A stretch of DNA of 63,040 nucleotides from positions 1 to 63,040 of the forward strand of contig JAHLLK010000028.1 of assembly GCA_020444165.1 (NCBI GenBank). The letters run 5' to 3'. Position numbers and translations under genes: made by a program. Source of the DNA: Deltaproteobacteria bacterium (GTDB lineage: Bacteria > Desulfobacterota > Desulfarculia > Desulfarculales > Desulfarculaceae). The notes beneath the pieces were generated by a model that ran no database searches, was not told the origin of the DNA, and saw only the letters and a list, made by a program, of their open reading frames with translations. The number at the start of each line of letters is the position of its first letter. Position 1 is the stretch's first letter. This document shows, one piece after another, positions 26,430 to 36,086 of this stretch.

Positions 26430-27017
26430 ATGACCCCGCAAACTGCGTCCCCGGCCGCGCGTGAAGAGCTGCGGCGCACCGCCCTGGCCGGCCTGGCCGC
26501 CGCCCTGGTCCTGGGTGCGGCGGCCGGCTGGCTCCGCTATTGGCTGGGCTTCTTCGTGCTGGCCCAGGGCGCGGTGCTGGGCCTGACCATTGCCTGGTTG
26601 GCCGCCCGGGCCGGCCGGAGCCCCGGGGGGGGCGGCCCCGCGCACCCGGGTTTCCGCCTGTCCTTGGCCCTGGCCGGCCTGTGGTTCGCCGGCTTTCTGG
26701 TGGGTCAGCTGATGGGCCTGGGCCTGGCCCAGCCCTGGTTCGACCCCCTGGGCTGGCTGGCCCGGGTGTGGGAGGACCGAAGCACGGAGTTCTCCTTCGG
26801 CCTGGCCGCCACCGGGCCCATTCACCGCGCCTTTGCCCTGGGGGTGGGCGGCTGGTTCTGGCTGGTGCTGAACCTCATTGACTGGGCCATCCTGTTCTTT
26901 TTCCTGTGGACCATGCCCTGGAGCCACGCCAAACCCAAGCCCCAGGCCAAAGCCAAGGCCAAGCCCCGGCGCAAAGGCAAAACCCCCGCCTCGTCCGCGG
27001 CCGGAGGGGCGTCATGA
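26430..27017 (+). CDS. Small membrane protein of unknown function
   Basis: 195 residues from the ATG at 26430; the longer frame from 26343 begins with a Pro/Cys-rich repeat that looks non-coding. There are four hydrophobic helices (about residues 17-38, 41-58, 75-98 and 138-160) and a cytoplasmic Lys/Pro/Ala tail (KPKPQAKAKAKPRRKGK). No family is recognised. Its stop overlaps the start of the TPR gene (ATGA), and the large membrane protein follows, so the three probably form one envelope operon. Confidence 0.65.
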   Translation: MTPQTASPAAREELRRTALAGLAAALVLGAAAGWLRYWLGFFVLAQGAVLGLTIAWLAARAGRSPGGGGPAHPGFRLSLALAGLWFAGFLVGQLMGLGLAQPWFDPLGWLARVWEDRSTEFSFGLAATGPIHRAFALGVGGWFWLVLNLIDWAILFFFLWTMPWSHAKPKPQAKAKAKPRRKGKTPASSAAGGAS

Positions 27018-27745
27018 TCAAATGGGTGCGCCTGGCCACCCTGTTCGGGGCTCTCGCGGCGCTGTTGGCCGTGACCTGCGACCTCGACCCGCAGCGGGAC
27101 CTGGAGTTGGCTTCCCGGGCCCTGACCGGCCGGGACTATGACCAGGCGCTCCGCCTGGGGGGACTGGCCCTGCACCTGGGCAGCCTGGGGGCGGAAGACC
27201 AGGCCCGGGCCCACCGCCTCCGGGCCTCGGCGGCCCTGGCCCTGGGCAATGCGGCTTTTGCCCGGGAGGAGCTGGACCAGGCCATCACCCGGTTGCCCCA
27301 GAACCCGCTGGCCTATTTCGCCCGGGGTGAGCTGCGCCTGGCGGGTAACGACGCGGCCGGCGCCCTGGCCGACCTGGACCGCGGCCTGGCCCTGGCCCAC
27401 CCCGGCGGCCCGCCCTGGCCGGCCGGGCTGGCCGGGCGGCTGGCCCAGCGGGGGCAGGCCGCCCTGGCCCTGGGCCGCTGGGACGAGGCCGCCGCCGCGG
27501 CGGACACCGCCCTGGGGCTCAATCCCAATCTGGCCCTGGGCTATTACCTGCAGAGCGGGGTGCTGGAGGCCCGGGGACAACCCCTGCCGGCCCTGGTGGC
27601 CATGGAGCGGGCCTGGGCCCTGGCCGAGCGCGGGGGCTTCTCCAGCTTCTTCCTTTCGCCCCAGGGCCAGACCTGGCTGCACCGGCTGGTAGAGTTGCGC
27701 ATGAAGAACCACGTGGACCCCCAGAAACCTTACCGAGGTTCCTGA
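27014..27745 (+). CDS. TPR-repeat protein, probably secreted or membrane-anchored
   Basis: 243 residues, starting in the ATGA overlap with the previous gene. A hydrophobic N-terminus (LATLFGALAALLAVTC) may be a signal or lipoprotein signal with Cys near 22. TPR-like helical pairs fill the rest (RALTGRDYDQALRLGGLALHLG; AYFARGELRLAGNDAAGALADLDRGL; ALALGRWDEAAAAADTALGLNP). It ends with QKPYRGS. TPR proteins scaffold complexes; the neighbours suggest envelope or polysaccharide work. Confidence 0.75.
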   Translation: MIKWVRLATLFGALAALLAVTCDLDPQRDLELASRALTGRDYDQALRLGGLALHLGSLGAEDQARAHRLRASAALALGNAAFAREELDQAITRLPQNPLAYFARGELRLAGNDAAGALADLDRGLALAHPGGPPWPAGLAGRLAQRGQAALALGRWDEAAAAADTALGLNPNLALGYYLQSGVLEARGQPLPALVAMERAWALAERGGFSSFFLSPQGQTWLHRLVELRMKNHVDPQKPYRGS

Positions 27746-27970
27746 GCCGGGCCCCTGGCCCGTCCCCTGGCCACCCTCCGCCACTCCCGGGCCGCCCCCG
27801 GCGGAAATCAGGGCTCGACCCCCCCGCCCCCTGGAGGCTATGATGGCCCCGGTCGGGCCGGTGCTCCCAGGTCCCGGGCCGCTCCGCCCCGGGGAAACCC
27901 GGCAAGCGCAACCCCCTACCCCCCAATCCCTTGGGCCCAAGCCCCTGGGATTTGGACCGGTCCATAGCCC

Positions 27971-30900
27971 ATGACTCGCCCCCCTGCACCTCTCGCCTGG
28001 TTCGCCGCGCCCGGCCCCGACCCCGGCCGGGTCCTGGGCGGCCTGTTCACCGCCTTCGTGCTGGTGGCTGGGTTGGGCACCGTGTACTGCAACCTCTGTG
28101 TGTACACCGGCCGGGATTTCGACTTCCTCACCCAATGGAGCTTCCTGCCGCTCTTGGCCGCAGCGGGCCTGACCTGGCGCTTCCGGCGGCGGCCGCCCCG
28201 CCCCCCGGCCGCGGCTGTCCCGGCTCCGGCCCCCGCCCCCGGGGGTCTCACCTCCCGCCGGGCGCTCATCCTGTGGGCCACGGCCCTGGGCGTGGCCGCG
28301 GCTTACGTGCTTTCCGGCAGCTACCTGGTGGTGCTCCTGGGGGGTGCGGCCCAGCTGGTCTTTCTGCGCCACGGGCCCTGGCAACCAGACCCCGCGACCC
28401 CGCCGCCCCCGGTGAGCCGGGGCTGGTGGCTGGGGCTGGTGGGGTTGCTCCTGGCCGCCGTGGCCTACACCCTCTGCTCCCACCGGCCGGACATCGACGA
28501 CTCGGCCTACCTCAACTTCGTGGTCACCACCCTGGACCACCCCGCGTGGCCCCTGCTCTCCCGGGACGGCATGTTCGGCCCGGAGTCCTTTCCCATCTAT
28601 TTTCCCATCTACCGGGCCCATTCCTTTGAGCTGCTGGTGGCCCTGGCCACCCGGCTGACCGGCCTCTCCCATTTCACCCTTTACTACCTGGTGCTGCCGG
28701 CCTTGGGCGCCGGGCTGGTGGTGGCGGGGCACGCCTGGATATTCCACCGGTGGCTGCCCCGGGGCAGCCTGGCCGCGGTGGCCTTCGTGGTGCTGGCCCT
28801 GGTGGTCTGGGGCGACGCGCACCGGGCTTTTGGCAATTTCGCTTTTGTGCGGATGTTCCAGGGCAAGGCCTACCTGGTGTCCCTGGTGGTGCCGCTGATC
28901 ATTTACTTCGCGGTGGCCTATTTGGAGCGGCCCGGTTGGCGGGCCTGGATCCTCCTGGCCCTGGCCCAGGTGGCGGCCGTGGGCTTCAGCTCCACCGCCC
29001 TGTTGGTGGCGCCCCTGGCCTGCCTCCTGGCCCTGGCCGGGGGCTGGCGCCCCCAGCGGCGGCAGACCCTGGTGGTGCTGGCCGGCGCCTTAAGCGTGCT
29101 CTACGTGCTGGGGCTGGGCCTTTTGGTGACCCGGGAGGTCAAAAGCCTGCGGGATTTCGCGGTGACCTCCCGCCTGGAGCTGCTGGAGGGCCTCACCGAC
29201 TCCACGGAGGCCACCCCGACGGCCCCCACCGGCCCGGCGGTCAAGAACGCCCCGGCTCCTCCCGCCGCCACCACCGCCCCGGTAAGCCGCTGGAATTGGC
29301 CCCCCGCGGCCTTGGCCTCCCCAGGGAAGACCGAGCCCCGCCCCAGCCCGCCGGGCGCTCCGCCGGCCCCGACGGCCCCGGCAGCCGCGACTGCCGCGAC
29401 TGCCGCCAAGCCAGCCGCGCCCCCACCCCCGGCCCCGGCGGCGCCAGGGACGCCCCCCGTCTCCACTACCCGGCACTTTCTCACCACCGCGCAGAACCAG
29501 CTCGGCGAAGTGGCCGGGACCGGCCTCCGGAGCGCGGCGGCCATCTTCGCGGTGGCCGGCTTCGGCCTGGCCCTGGGCGGCGGCCTCCGCCGGCGGACCC
29601 TTTTGGGCCTGGGCCTGGGGCTCCTGCTGGTGCTGTTGAACACCTGGCTGGGCGATTTCCTGGCCCGTTTCGCCTTCCAGAATCTCCGCTGGCGCTTGAT
29701 GTGGTGCTTTCCCCTGCCCTTGTTCCTGGGGCTGACCGCCGGCGGGCTCTACAACCTGGGGGCCGGAACCCTGGCCCGCGCTCCGGAGCAAGCCCCCCCG
29801 GTCCGGCGGTACCCGCCCTGGGCCGGGCTGGCGGCCTGGCTTTGTTTCTGCCTGGCCTTCGCCCTGGTCCCGGGCCGCTGGACCACTTCCGCCCTCAATG
29901 GCAACCACCTGCACTGGCCGGGCTACAAAGTGGAGGGCTGGCAACCCTGGGCCGAGGAACTGACCCGCCGGGTGCCGGCCAAGGGAGTGGTGCTGGCGCC
30001 GCCGGATTTGGGCCGGTGGCTCCTCACGGTGCGGCATCATCCGCCGCTGCTGGTCTACACCCGTTATCCCGCCAGCATCATCCGGGTAGCGGGCAATCGG
30101 GAATACTGGAAACGGCGGCGGCTGGAGCGAGTGGTGAGCGGCCGGGAGACGGACCCGCTGGTGGGCTTGTGGGCCGTGCGGGAGATCCTTCGCCGCCGCC
30201 TGCCCACGGTGGTGTTTTCCTCCCACCTCGCCCTGGCTCCCCTGTTGACCCGGGGCCTGGCCGCGGCAGGCTACCAGGCCGCGGACATGGGCGTATACCG
30301 CCTCATGATCCGGCCCGCTTTCGCCCCGCCGCCGGCGGCGCTGGCCGCCCGGGTGCCCGCGGGTGGCCTGGTGCTGGCACCGCCGGAAGTGGAGCCCCGG
30401 CTCCTGGCCCGCCAGGGCAACCTGACCCCGGTGTATCAAAAACGCTACCCGCCCGAGGTCTCGCGCCACCTGAACCGCCGGGAACTCCACACGCGCGGCA
30501 GGCTCATGCGGGTGGTGAGCGGCCTCACCACCGACCCGCTCGTGGGGCGCTGGGCCGTACACGAGATCATCCGCAGCCGCATACCCACGGTAGTGTTCCC
30601 CGCCGACCTGGCCCTGGCTCCCCTGCTGACCAAGGGCCTGGTCGGCGTAGGGTATAAGTCCCGAGACTTCGGGGTGTTCCGCCTGTTGGTCCAGCCCGAT
30701 TTCGCCCCGCCGCCCGCGGAACTGGCGGCCCGGGTGCCCGCAGGGGGCCAAGTGCTGGCTCCGCCGAATCTGGGCCGCTGGCTCCTGGCCCGCCGGGACG
30801 ACCTGCCCCTGGTGCACCATGACCGCTACCCGGCCAAGCTCTGGCGCACCATGACCCGCCCGGACTTCCTGGGTCGGCAACGGCTCGATCGGGTGGTGAG

Positions 30901-31510
30901 CGGCCTCACCACCGACCCGCTCCTGGGCCACTGGGCCGTGCGGGAGATCATCATGCGCCGCATCGCCACGGTGGTGTTCCCCAGGGACCTGGCCCTGGCT
31001 CCCCTGCTGACCGAAGGCCTGGTCCGGGATGGTTACAAGTCCCAGGACTTCGGAGCCTTCCGCCTGTTGGTCCAGCCCGATTTCGCCCCGCCGCCCGCGG
31101 AACTGGCGGCGCGGCTGCCGGCCGGCGGCCAGGTGCTGGCCCCGCTGGGGATGGGGCCGTGGCTCCTGGCCCACCAGGGCAAGCTGATCCCGGTGTATCA
31201 ACGCCGCTTCCCGGACAAAATCTGGCGCCACATGGAATACCCGGAATTCCGCCAGCGCGTCAGGCTCATGCGAGTGGTGAGCGGATTGGTGCGGGACCCG
31301 CTGCTGGGGCATTGGGCCGTACAGGAGATCATCCGCCGCCGGATTCCCACGGTGGTGTTCCCGGTGGACCTGGCCCTGGCCCCCCTTCTGACCAGGGGGC
31401 TGACCCAGGCCGGCTACCAGTCCCAGGATTTCGGGCCATTCCGCCTGCTGGTCCAGCCGGCTTTCGTCCCGCCGGCCGCCCCGGCCGCCCAGCCGATCGC
31501 CCAACCTTGA
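27971..31510 (+). CDS. Large polytopic membrane protein with four tandem 127-residue repeats
   Basis: 1179 residues. The N-terminal two thirds has about ten to twelve hydrophobic helices, with a polar motif HRPDIDDSAYLNFVV after helix four that recalls GT-C-type or DUF6077-like membrane proteins. A long Pro/Ala/Thr linker (about residues 415-500) follows, then more helices to about 640. The C-terminal part is soluble and made of four tandem units, each starting near LAARVPAGGQVLAPP and ending in FRLLVQPDFAPPPAE. The unit length is exactly 127 residues. No enzymatic motif is certain. It follows the TPR gene by 225 bases and lacks a clear ribosome site. Confidence 0.75.
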   Translation: MTRPPAPLAWFAAPGPDPGRVLGGLFTAFVLVAGLGTVYCNLCVYTGRDFDFLTQWSFLPLLAAAGLTWRFRRRPPRPPAAAVPAPAPAPGGLTSRRALILWATALGVAAAYVLSGSYLVVLLGGAAQLVFLRHGPWQPDPATPPPPVSRGWWLGLVGLLLAAVAYTLCSHRPDIDDSAYLNFVVTTLDHPAWPLLSRDGMFGPESFPIYFPIYRAHSFELLVALATRLTGLSHFTLYYLVLPALGAGLVVAGHAWIFHRWLPRGSLAAVAFVVLALVVWGDAHRAFGNFAFVRMFQGKAYLVSLVVPLIIYFAVAYLERPGWRAWILLALAQVAAVGFSSTALLVAPLACLLALAGGWRPQRRQTLVVLAGALSVLYVLGLGLLVTREVKSLRDFAVTSRLELLEGLTDSTEATPTAPTGPAVKNAPAPPAATTAPVSRWNWPPAALASPGKTEPRPSPPGAPPAPTAPAAATAATAAKPAAPPPPAPAAPGTPPVSTTRHFLTTAQNQLGEVAGTGLRSAAAIFAVAGFGLALGGGLRRRTLLGLGLGLLLVLLNTWLGDFLARFAFQNLRWRLMWCFPLPLFLGLTAGGLYNLGAGTLARAPEQAPPVRRYPPWAGLAAWLCFCLAFALVPGRWTTSALNGNHLHWPGYKVEGWQPWAEELTRRVPAKGVVLAPPDLGRWLLTVRHHPPLLVYTRYPASIIRVAGNREYWKRRRLERVVSGRETDPLVGLWAVREILRRRLPTVVFSSHLALAPLLTRGLAAAGYQAADMGVYRLMIRPAFAPPPAALAARVPAGGLVLAPPEVEPRLLARQGNLTPVYQKRYPPEVSRHLNRRELHTRGRLMRVVSGLTTDPLVGRWAVHEIIRSRIPTVVFPADLALAPLLTKGLVGVGYKSRDFGVFRLLVQPDFAPPPAELAARVPAGGQVLAPPNLGRWLLARRDDLPLVHHDRYPAKLWRTMTRPDFLGRQRLDRVVSGLTTDPLLGHWAVREIIMRRIATVVFPRDLALAPLLTEGLVRDGYKSQDFGAFRLLVQPDFAPPPAELAARLPAGGQVLAPLGMGPWLLAHQGKLIPVYQRRFPDKIWRHMEYPEFRQRVRLMRVVSGLVRDPLLGHWAVQEIIRRRIPTVVFPVDLALAPLLTRGLTQAGYQSQDFGPFRLLVQPAFVPPAAPAAQPIAQP
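29939..31462 (+). repeat. Four in-frame 381-bp tandem repeats
   Basis: Units at 29939-30319, 30320-30700, 30701-31081 and 31082-31462. The marker TTC-GCC-CCG-CCG falls at 30320, 30701 and 31082, and TTC-GTC at 31463, a spacing of 381 each time. The first unit is the most diverged. The core RVVSGLTTDPLVGRWAV (or close variants) occurs once per unit. Confidence 0.88.
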
Positions 31511-31538
31511 AGCCCGGAGCCGCCCGCGCCCCCGGCTG

Positions 31539-31576
31539 AAAAAAAACGCGCCGGCAGGGGAGACCCTGCCGGCGCG
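31539..31576 (-). terminator. Rho-independent terminator of the chemoreceptor gene
   Basis: A 13-bp perfect stem CGCGCCGGCAGGG with a four-base loop (31547-31576), followed on the minus strand by eight U (31539-31546). It also lies 36 bases past the end of the repeat-protein gene and may end both. Confidence 0.88.
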
Positions 31577-31608
31577 AGGTTGTTCGTGGTTACCGGAGCC
31601 GGGGTGGC

Positions 31609-32997
31609 TCAGCTGGCCGGCGGCAGTTGCTTGGCGGCCTTGGCCCGGGGCAGGTTCTGGGCCGGCGCGGCCTGCTTTTCGCCCGCCGCCCCGGCGTTTT
31701 CCAGGGCCATGCTGGACACCAGATGATTCAGCTCCTGGGCCAGGCGGGACATCTCCTGGGAGCTGGCCGCGGTCTCCTCGGCGTTGGCCGTGTTCTGCTC
31801 GGTAACCAGGCCCACCTGCTCCAGGCCGCTGTTCACCTGGGCGATGCCTTCGGCCTGCTCGCCGGTGGCGTCGGATATCTCCTTGGTCAGGGTGGCCACC
31901 TTGCTCACCGAGTCGGAGATAGCGCCCAAGGCCGTGGCGGTCTGGTCCACGATGGCCACCCCGCTCTCCACCTCGCGCACCGCGCCCTCGATGAGTTCCG
32001 AGGTCTCCCGGGCGGCCTTGGCGCTGCGGCCGGCCAGGTTGCGGACCTCCTCGGCCACCACCGCGAAGCCCTTGCCGTACTTGCCGGCCCGGGCCGCCTC
32101 CACCGCCGCGTTCAGGGCAAGAAGGTTGGTCTGGAAAGCGATGTCGTCAATGACCTTGATGATCTTGGCGATGTTCTGGCTCGACTCGGAGATGCCGTTC
32201 ATGGCCCCCACCATGAGCCCCATCTGCCGGTTGCCCTGCTCCGAGGACTCCTTGGCCGAGGCGGCCAACCGGTTGGCCTGGGCCGCCCGCTCGGCGTTGG
32301 CGTTGGTCTGCCCGCCGATCTCGGACATGGCGCTGGTGAGTTCCTCCAGGGCCGCGGCCTGCTCGGTGGCGCCCTGGGACACGGTCTGGCTGGCCGCCGC
32401 GATCTCCCGGGTATTGTTGATGAGGGCGACCATCTCTTCCTGGACCTGGCCCACCAGCTTCTTCAGGCGGCCCTGGGCGGTGATGTCGGAAACCACCTCG
32501 ATGTGGCCGACCTTGTTGCCCTTCAGGTCCAAAAGATAACTGGTGTCCACGGTGTAGCGCCCGCCGGCCTGCTCGAACACGGTCTGGAGCTTGCCGGTCC
32601 GCAGGCAGGCGACGCCGCAGTCCTTGGTGTTGCAGATGGGCGCGCCCCAGTTGGAGCATTGCTGGCCCATTTTGTCGGCCCGCTTCACCCCCAGCATCTG
32701 CTCCACCGGACGGTTGATGAAGGTCCAGTTCATATCCAGGTCGGTGACCGAGATGGGCTGATGCATGGCGTCGATGATCTGCTCGAACCAATATTCCCGG
32801 TTGGCAAAGCTGGCGAAGGTCATTTTCAGGGTGCCGCCGCCCACCACCAGGGCCGCGGCCACCGCCGCCGCCAGCCAGCCCCAGAAGGCCGTGGCCTCGC
32901 TCGCGGCCCCGGCCAAAGCAGCGGATACCCCCACCAGCGCCACCGTGAAGGTGAGCCCCAGTCCTGAAACCAACCACCGCCTCGTTTTGACCTGCAT
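31609..32997 (-). CDS. Methyl-accepting chemotaxis protein with Cys-rich PAS domain
   Basis: 462 residues. Two TM segments lie near residues 9-31 and 37-57 with almost no periplasmic loop. A cytoplasmic PAS domain (about 70-180) includes a Cys cluster [22 protein letters not shown]. The C-terminal signalling hairpin is canonical ([37 protein letters not shown]). The short loop and Cys-rich PAS point to intracellular sensing, perhaps of redox state or a metal cofactor, rather than of an external ligand. No che genes are near. Confidence 0.92.
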   Translation of the reverse strand: MQVKTRRWLVSGLGLTFTVALVGVSAALAGAASEATAFWGWLAAAVAAALVVGGGTLKMTFASFANREYWFEQIIDAMHQPISVTDLDMNWTFINRPVEQMLGVKRADKMGQQCSNWGAPICNTKDCGVACLRTGKLQTVFEQAGGRYTVDTSYLLDLKGNKVGHIEVVSDITAQGRLKKLVGQVQEEMVALINNTREIAAASQTVSQGATEQAAALEELTSAMSEIGGQTNANAERAAQANRLAASAKESSEQGNRQMGLMVGAMNGISESSQNIAKIIKVIDDIAFQTNLLALNAAVEAARAGKYGKGFAVVAEEVRNLAGRSAKAARETSELIEGAVREVESGVAIVDQTATALGAISDSVSKVATLTKEISDATGEQAEGIAQVNSGLEQVGLVTEQNTANAEETAASSQEMSRLAQELNHLVSSMALENAGAAGEKQAAPAQNLPRAKAAKQLPPAS

Positions 32998-33302
32998 CGT
33001 CGCGCTCTCCCCGGCTTAAGTGAGAAATTCAGGCTGTAGGTCGCCATTGGAAGGGCCATACCGCCCTCGGCGCCCTGACGCACGAGCCCCAACCGGATTA
33101 CCTTACCTCAAGCCGCGATTAGTTCGCATCCCCGAAGACCGGCGCCGGATTTTTTTCTGAATGAGCCTTAGTGAACGTCCGGTAGATTTCTCAAGGCAAA
33201 CCAGGGGTCCAAGCCCCAGCGCGTTCCGGCCCAATCAAGAAAGCCGGCGCCCCCGGGGGGGACGCCAGCTCGGCCGGTTCGGGGGGGGCCGTGGGGCCCG
33301 GC
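32998..33302. other. Gap between nifB and the chemoreceptor
   Basis: 305 bases. It includes the chemoreceptor leader (minus strand), for which no sigma-28 type promoter was found, and a GC-rich inverted segment near 33240-33290 past nifB without a clear U-run. No gene seen. Confidence 0.4.
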
Positions 33303-34583
33303 TTACATGCAGCCCATGCCGTCGCCGCCGCCCAGGCCCGGGCCGCCGCAACAGGCCTTGGTGCGCCGGGCCCGGAAACGGGACAAATCATCCCCCCGGT
33401 ACAGGGCGGCCAGGCCTTCCAGGATGAAGCCGCTCATCTCCAGGGGCTCCACCCCGGATTCGGTGAGGATCCGCCGGGGGGTCTCCCCCACCCCGCTCAC
33501 CAACACGGCCCGGCAGTCGGCCAGCAGCGCGGCCATCTCCCGCCAGCGGGCGTCGCCGCCGCCGGGCTCGGGGGTTTCCCGGGTCTCGCGCAGCCGGAAA
33601 CCGTCGCTGGCCAGCTCCCAGATCTGGAACTCCTCGGCCTGGCCCAGGTGCAGGTTCACCAGGACCCCTTCCCGGCTGGCCACGGCTGTGAAAGGCCGGG
33701 TGGCCGCGGCCGGCTTGGGCAAGAGCGCCGCGGCGGCCAGGCGCCCGGCCAGCTCGGCCGAGCGGTCGGCGTGCAAAAGGCCCACCGCGTCGGCCCGGCA
33801 GCGCTGGCAATGGGTCATCTGGGGGAGGAAGCGGCCGGCTTCCTCCCGGAGCTGCTGCATCAGGGGCCGCGAGGGTTCGGAAAGCTCTCCAAAGGGGGTG
33901 CCGGGGTTGGGGTGCAGGGGCATCAGGTTCATGAGGTCCGCCCCCAGCAGGCCGGCCCAGGCCGCCACTTCGGCCACGTGGTGCTCATTGACCCCGGGGA
34001 GCACGATGGTGTTGATCTTCACGGTGAGGCCGTGGGCCTTGAGCCCCCGGAGCGAGGCCTCCTGGCGGGCGAAGAGCAGCTCGGCCGCCTGCCTGCCGCG
34101 GTACACCACCTTGCCGTCCCGGGCCCAGGCGTAGACCTTCTCGCCCACGGCCGGGTCCACCGCGTTCACCGTGAGGGTCACGTGGGTGGCCCCGGCCGCC
34201 ACCACCTCGTCCAGGTGGTCCGGCAGGGCCAGGCCGTTGGTGGAGAGGCAGAGCCACAACTCGGGATACTTCTCCTTGATGAGCCTCATGGTCTCCAGGG
34301 TCTCGGCCGCATTGGCCAGAGGGTCGCCGGGGCCCGCGATGCCGGCCACGGCAATGGCCGGCTCCAGGTCCAAGACCTCATCCAGATAGGCCAGGGCCTG
34401 GTGGGGGGCCAGCACCGTGCTGGTGACCCCGGGGCGCGACTCGTTCACGCAGTCGTACTTGCGGTCGCAGTAGTTGCACTTGATATTGCATTTCGGCGCC
34501 ACGGGCAAATGCACCCGGCCATGGGTGTGCTTGGCGCCGGCATTGAAGCAGGGATGGGGGGCGGGAGCCGGGCTGATCGACAT
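33303..34583 (-). CDS. nifB: Nitrogenase cofactor biosynthesis radical SAM protein NifB
   Basis: 426 residues from the ATG at 34583 (AAGGAGCAGAATC upstream); the longer frame starts inside a repeat. The radical SAM motif is in CNIKCNYCDRKYDC (about residues 32-45), followed by GIAGPGDPLAN and NTIVLPGVNEHH typical of NifB. It builds the Fe-S-carbide NifB-co, the precursor of FeMo-cofactor. A C-terminal NifX/NafY-like domain (about 300-405; REGVLVNLHLGQAEEFQIWEL) is fused, followed by a short tail with three Cys (KACCGG, GMGCM) that could hold a metal. It is the last gene of the nif operon, after nifN and a palindromic repeat. Confidence 0.95.
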   Translation of the reverse strand: MSISPAPAPHPCFNAGAKHTHGRVHLPVAPKCNIKCNYCDRKYDCVNESRPGVTSTVLAPHQALAYLDEVLDLEPAIAVAGIAGPGDPLANAAETLETMRLIKEKYPELWLCLSTNGLALPDHLDEVVAAGATHVTLTVNAVDPAVGEKVYAWARDGKVVYRGRQAAELLFARQEASLRGLKAHGLTVKINTIVLPGVNEHHVAEVAAWAGLLGADLMNLMPLHPNPGTPFGELSEPSRPLMQQLREEAGRFLPQMTHCQRCRADAVGLLHADRSAELAGRLAAAALLPKPAAATRPFTAVASREGVLVNLHLGQAEEFQIWELASDGFRLRETRETPEPGGGDARWREMAALLADCRAVLVSGVGETPRRILTESGVEPLEMSGFILEGLAALYRGDDLSRFRARRTKACCGGPGLGGGDGMGCM

Positions 34584-34613
34584 GATTCTGCTCCTTATAT
34601 CCTGATCTGGGGG

Positions 34614-34706
34614 TTGAAAAAGTCCATCCATGGCCTTTTTCAAAGCCGCGCAATTTGGCGCGCCATCCCAGGCGCGCCTGGCAGGCTGTTTTTCAACCGC
34701 CTGCTA
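34614..34706. repeat. Palindromic repeat copy between nifN and nifB
   Basis: TTGAAAAAG/CTTTTTCAA arms (34614-34644), an 8-bp perfect stem GGCGCGCC with loop ATCCCA (34657-34678), and a CAGGCTG/CGCCTG stem (34679-34706) running into the nifN stop. It belongs to the family at 3461-3610. Confidence 0.7.
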
Positions 34707-36086
34707 GAGGTAACCGTAACCCACGGGCGAAGCGTCCTGGGTGTGCGCCAAAAGGGCGTTGACGATACGGTCCAGGAGCTCCTGGGCTCCCAGGTAGGCC
34801 AAATGGTGCAGCCGGGTGCCGCCCAGGCGGTCGTGGATGGGGAAGCCCACCCGGACCAGGGGGACGCCCAGCTCCCGGGCGATGCGATAGCCCTTGGAGT
34901 GGCCCACCAACAGATCGGGCGCCAGCTCCCGGGCCCATTCGCCGATCTGGGCGAAGTCGGCGCCGCTGGCCACCTGGGGGTTGATCCGGCTGAGGCCCTC
35001 GGTGACCCGGGCCACCCCGGCCGCCAAACGGCCGCTGCTGGCGCCCGAGGCGCACAACACCGGCTGCACCCCCAGCTCGGCCAGCCAACTGGCCAGGCCG
35101 ACCACCAGGTCCTCCTCGCCGTAGACCACGGCCCGCTTGCCCGAGAGGTACTTGTGGCCGTCCACCATGGCGTCCACCAACCGTCCCCGGGCCCCCGCGT
35201 GCTCCGGGGGGGTCTCCCGGCCGGAGACCTCCTCCAGGGCGGCGTAAAAGGCGTCGGATTCCCGCAGGCCCAGCGGCAGCCCCAGGCTGTGGAGCGGCAC
35301 GCCCCAGCGCTCGGCCAGCCAGGTCCCGGCGCTGTTCGGCCCCAGGGTGGCCCCGAACTCCAGGGTGGCCGCCGCGCCGCCCATGGCCCGGATGGCCGTG
35401 AGCGGAGTGCCGCCGGAAGGCAGGATCTCGTACTCCTCCAGGGCCGGGGCGTCCAGGGTGTCGGAGAAGTCCGGCAGGATGGTGCCCGCCAGGCCGAAGT
35501 CGGCCAGGATGGCGGCCAAGTGCCGCAGATCGGCCGGGCTCACCAGGCCGGGCAGCAGGTTCACCCCCGGGTGCGGGGGCGTGGGCTGGGTCAGGGTCTT
35601 GACCACCGCGGTCACCGCGGCGTGGAACCCCTCCACGTGGGTGCCGCCGTAGGCCGGGGTGGAGGCGGACACCAATTCCGGCAGGTCGCCGCCTTCCACC
35701 TTGGCCGCGGCCCGGAACTCCTTCAAGATGGCCGGCACGTCGTCGCCGATGGTCTCGGTGAGGCAGGTGGTGGCCACCCCCACCAGGCGGGGCCGGTACT
35801 TGTTGATCACGTTCACCAGGCCCTTTTTCAGGTTGGGCCCCCCGCCGAACACGGCCTGGGTCTCGCCCAGGGCCGAGGAGGCGATGTCCACCGGCTCGCG
35901 GAAATGGCTGATGAGGTAGCGCCGCATGTAGGTGGCGCAGCCCTGGCTGCCGTGCAGGAAGGGCACCGCGCCTTCCACGCCCTTGAAGGCCAATGAGGCG
36001 CCCAGGGGCATGCAAAGCTTGCAGGCGTTGGTGGTGGCGGCGGCCGGCGCCGGGGCCGAGGTCTGCAACGCAGTGGAATTTTTCAT
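34704..36086 (-). CDS. nifN: Nitrogenase FeMo-cofactor scaffold subunit NifN
   Basis: 460 residues from the ATG at 36086, which overlaps the nifE stop (ATGA) and has AAGGAGG upstream. Conserved P-cluster-like Cys occur in ACKLCMPLGA and FLHGSQGCATYMRRYL. The TTCLTETIGDDVPAIL motif is NifK/NifN-like. With NifE it forms the scaffold on which NifB-co matures into FeMo-co. Length matches the family (about 440-460). Next downstream is nifB. Confidence 0.94.
   Translation of the reverse strand: MKNSTALQTSAPAPAAATTNACKLCMPLGASLAFKGVEGAVPFLHGSQGCATYMRRYLISHFREPVDIASSALGETQAVFGGGPNLKKGLVNVINKYRPRLVGVATTCLTETIGDDVPAILKEFRAAAKVEGGDLPELVSASTPAYGGTHVEGFHAAVTAVVKTLTQPTPPHPGVNLLPGLVSPADLRHLAAILADFGLAGTILPDFSDTLDAPALEEYEILPSGGTPLTAIRAMGGAAATLEFGATLGPNSAGTWLAERWGVPLHSLGLPLGLRESDAFYAALEEVSGRETPPEHAGARGRLVDAMVDGHKYLSGKRAVVYGEEDLVVGLASWLAELGVQPVLCASGASSGRLAAGVARVTEGLSRINPQVASGADFAQIGEWARELAPDLLVGHSKGYRIARELGVPLVRVGFPIHDRLGGTRLHHLAYLGAQELLDRIVNALLAHTQDASPVGYGYL

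Noticed and set aside
27953..27964. Perfect 12-bp palindrome TGGACCGGTCCA just before the large membrane protein
   Set aside because: Isolated, short, and no promoter elements nearby, so no regulatory claim is made.
29090..31504. Open frame of 804 codons on the minus strand over the repeat region
   Set aside because: It repeats only because the plus-strand gene does; composition is that of a codon-bias shadow.
32998..33160. Riboswitch (c-di-GMP or other) in the chemoreceptor leader
   Set aside because: None of the conserved core strings of known riboswitch classes could be found.
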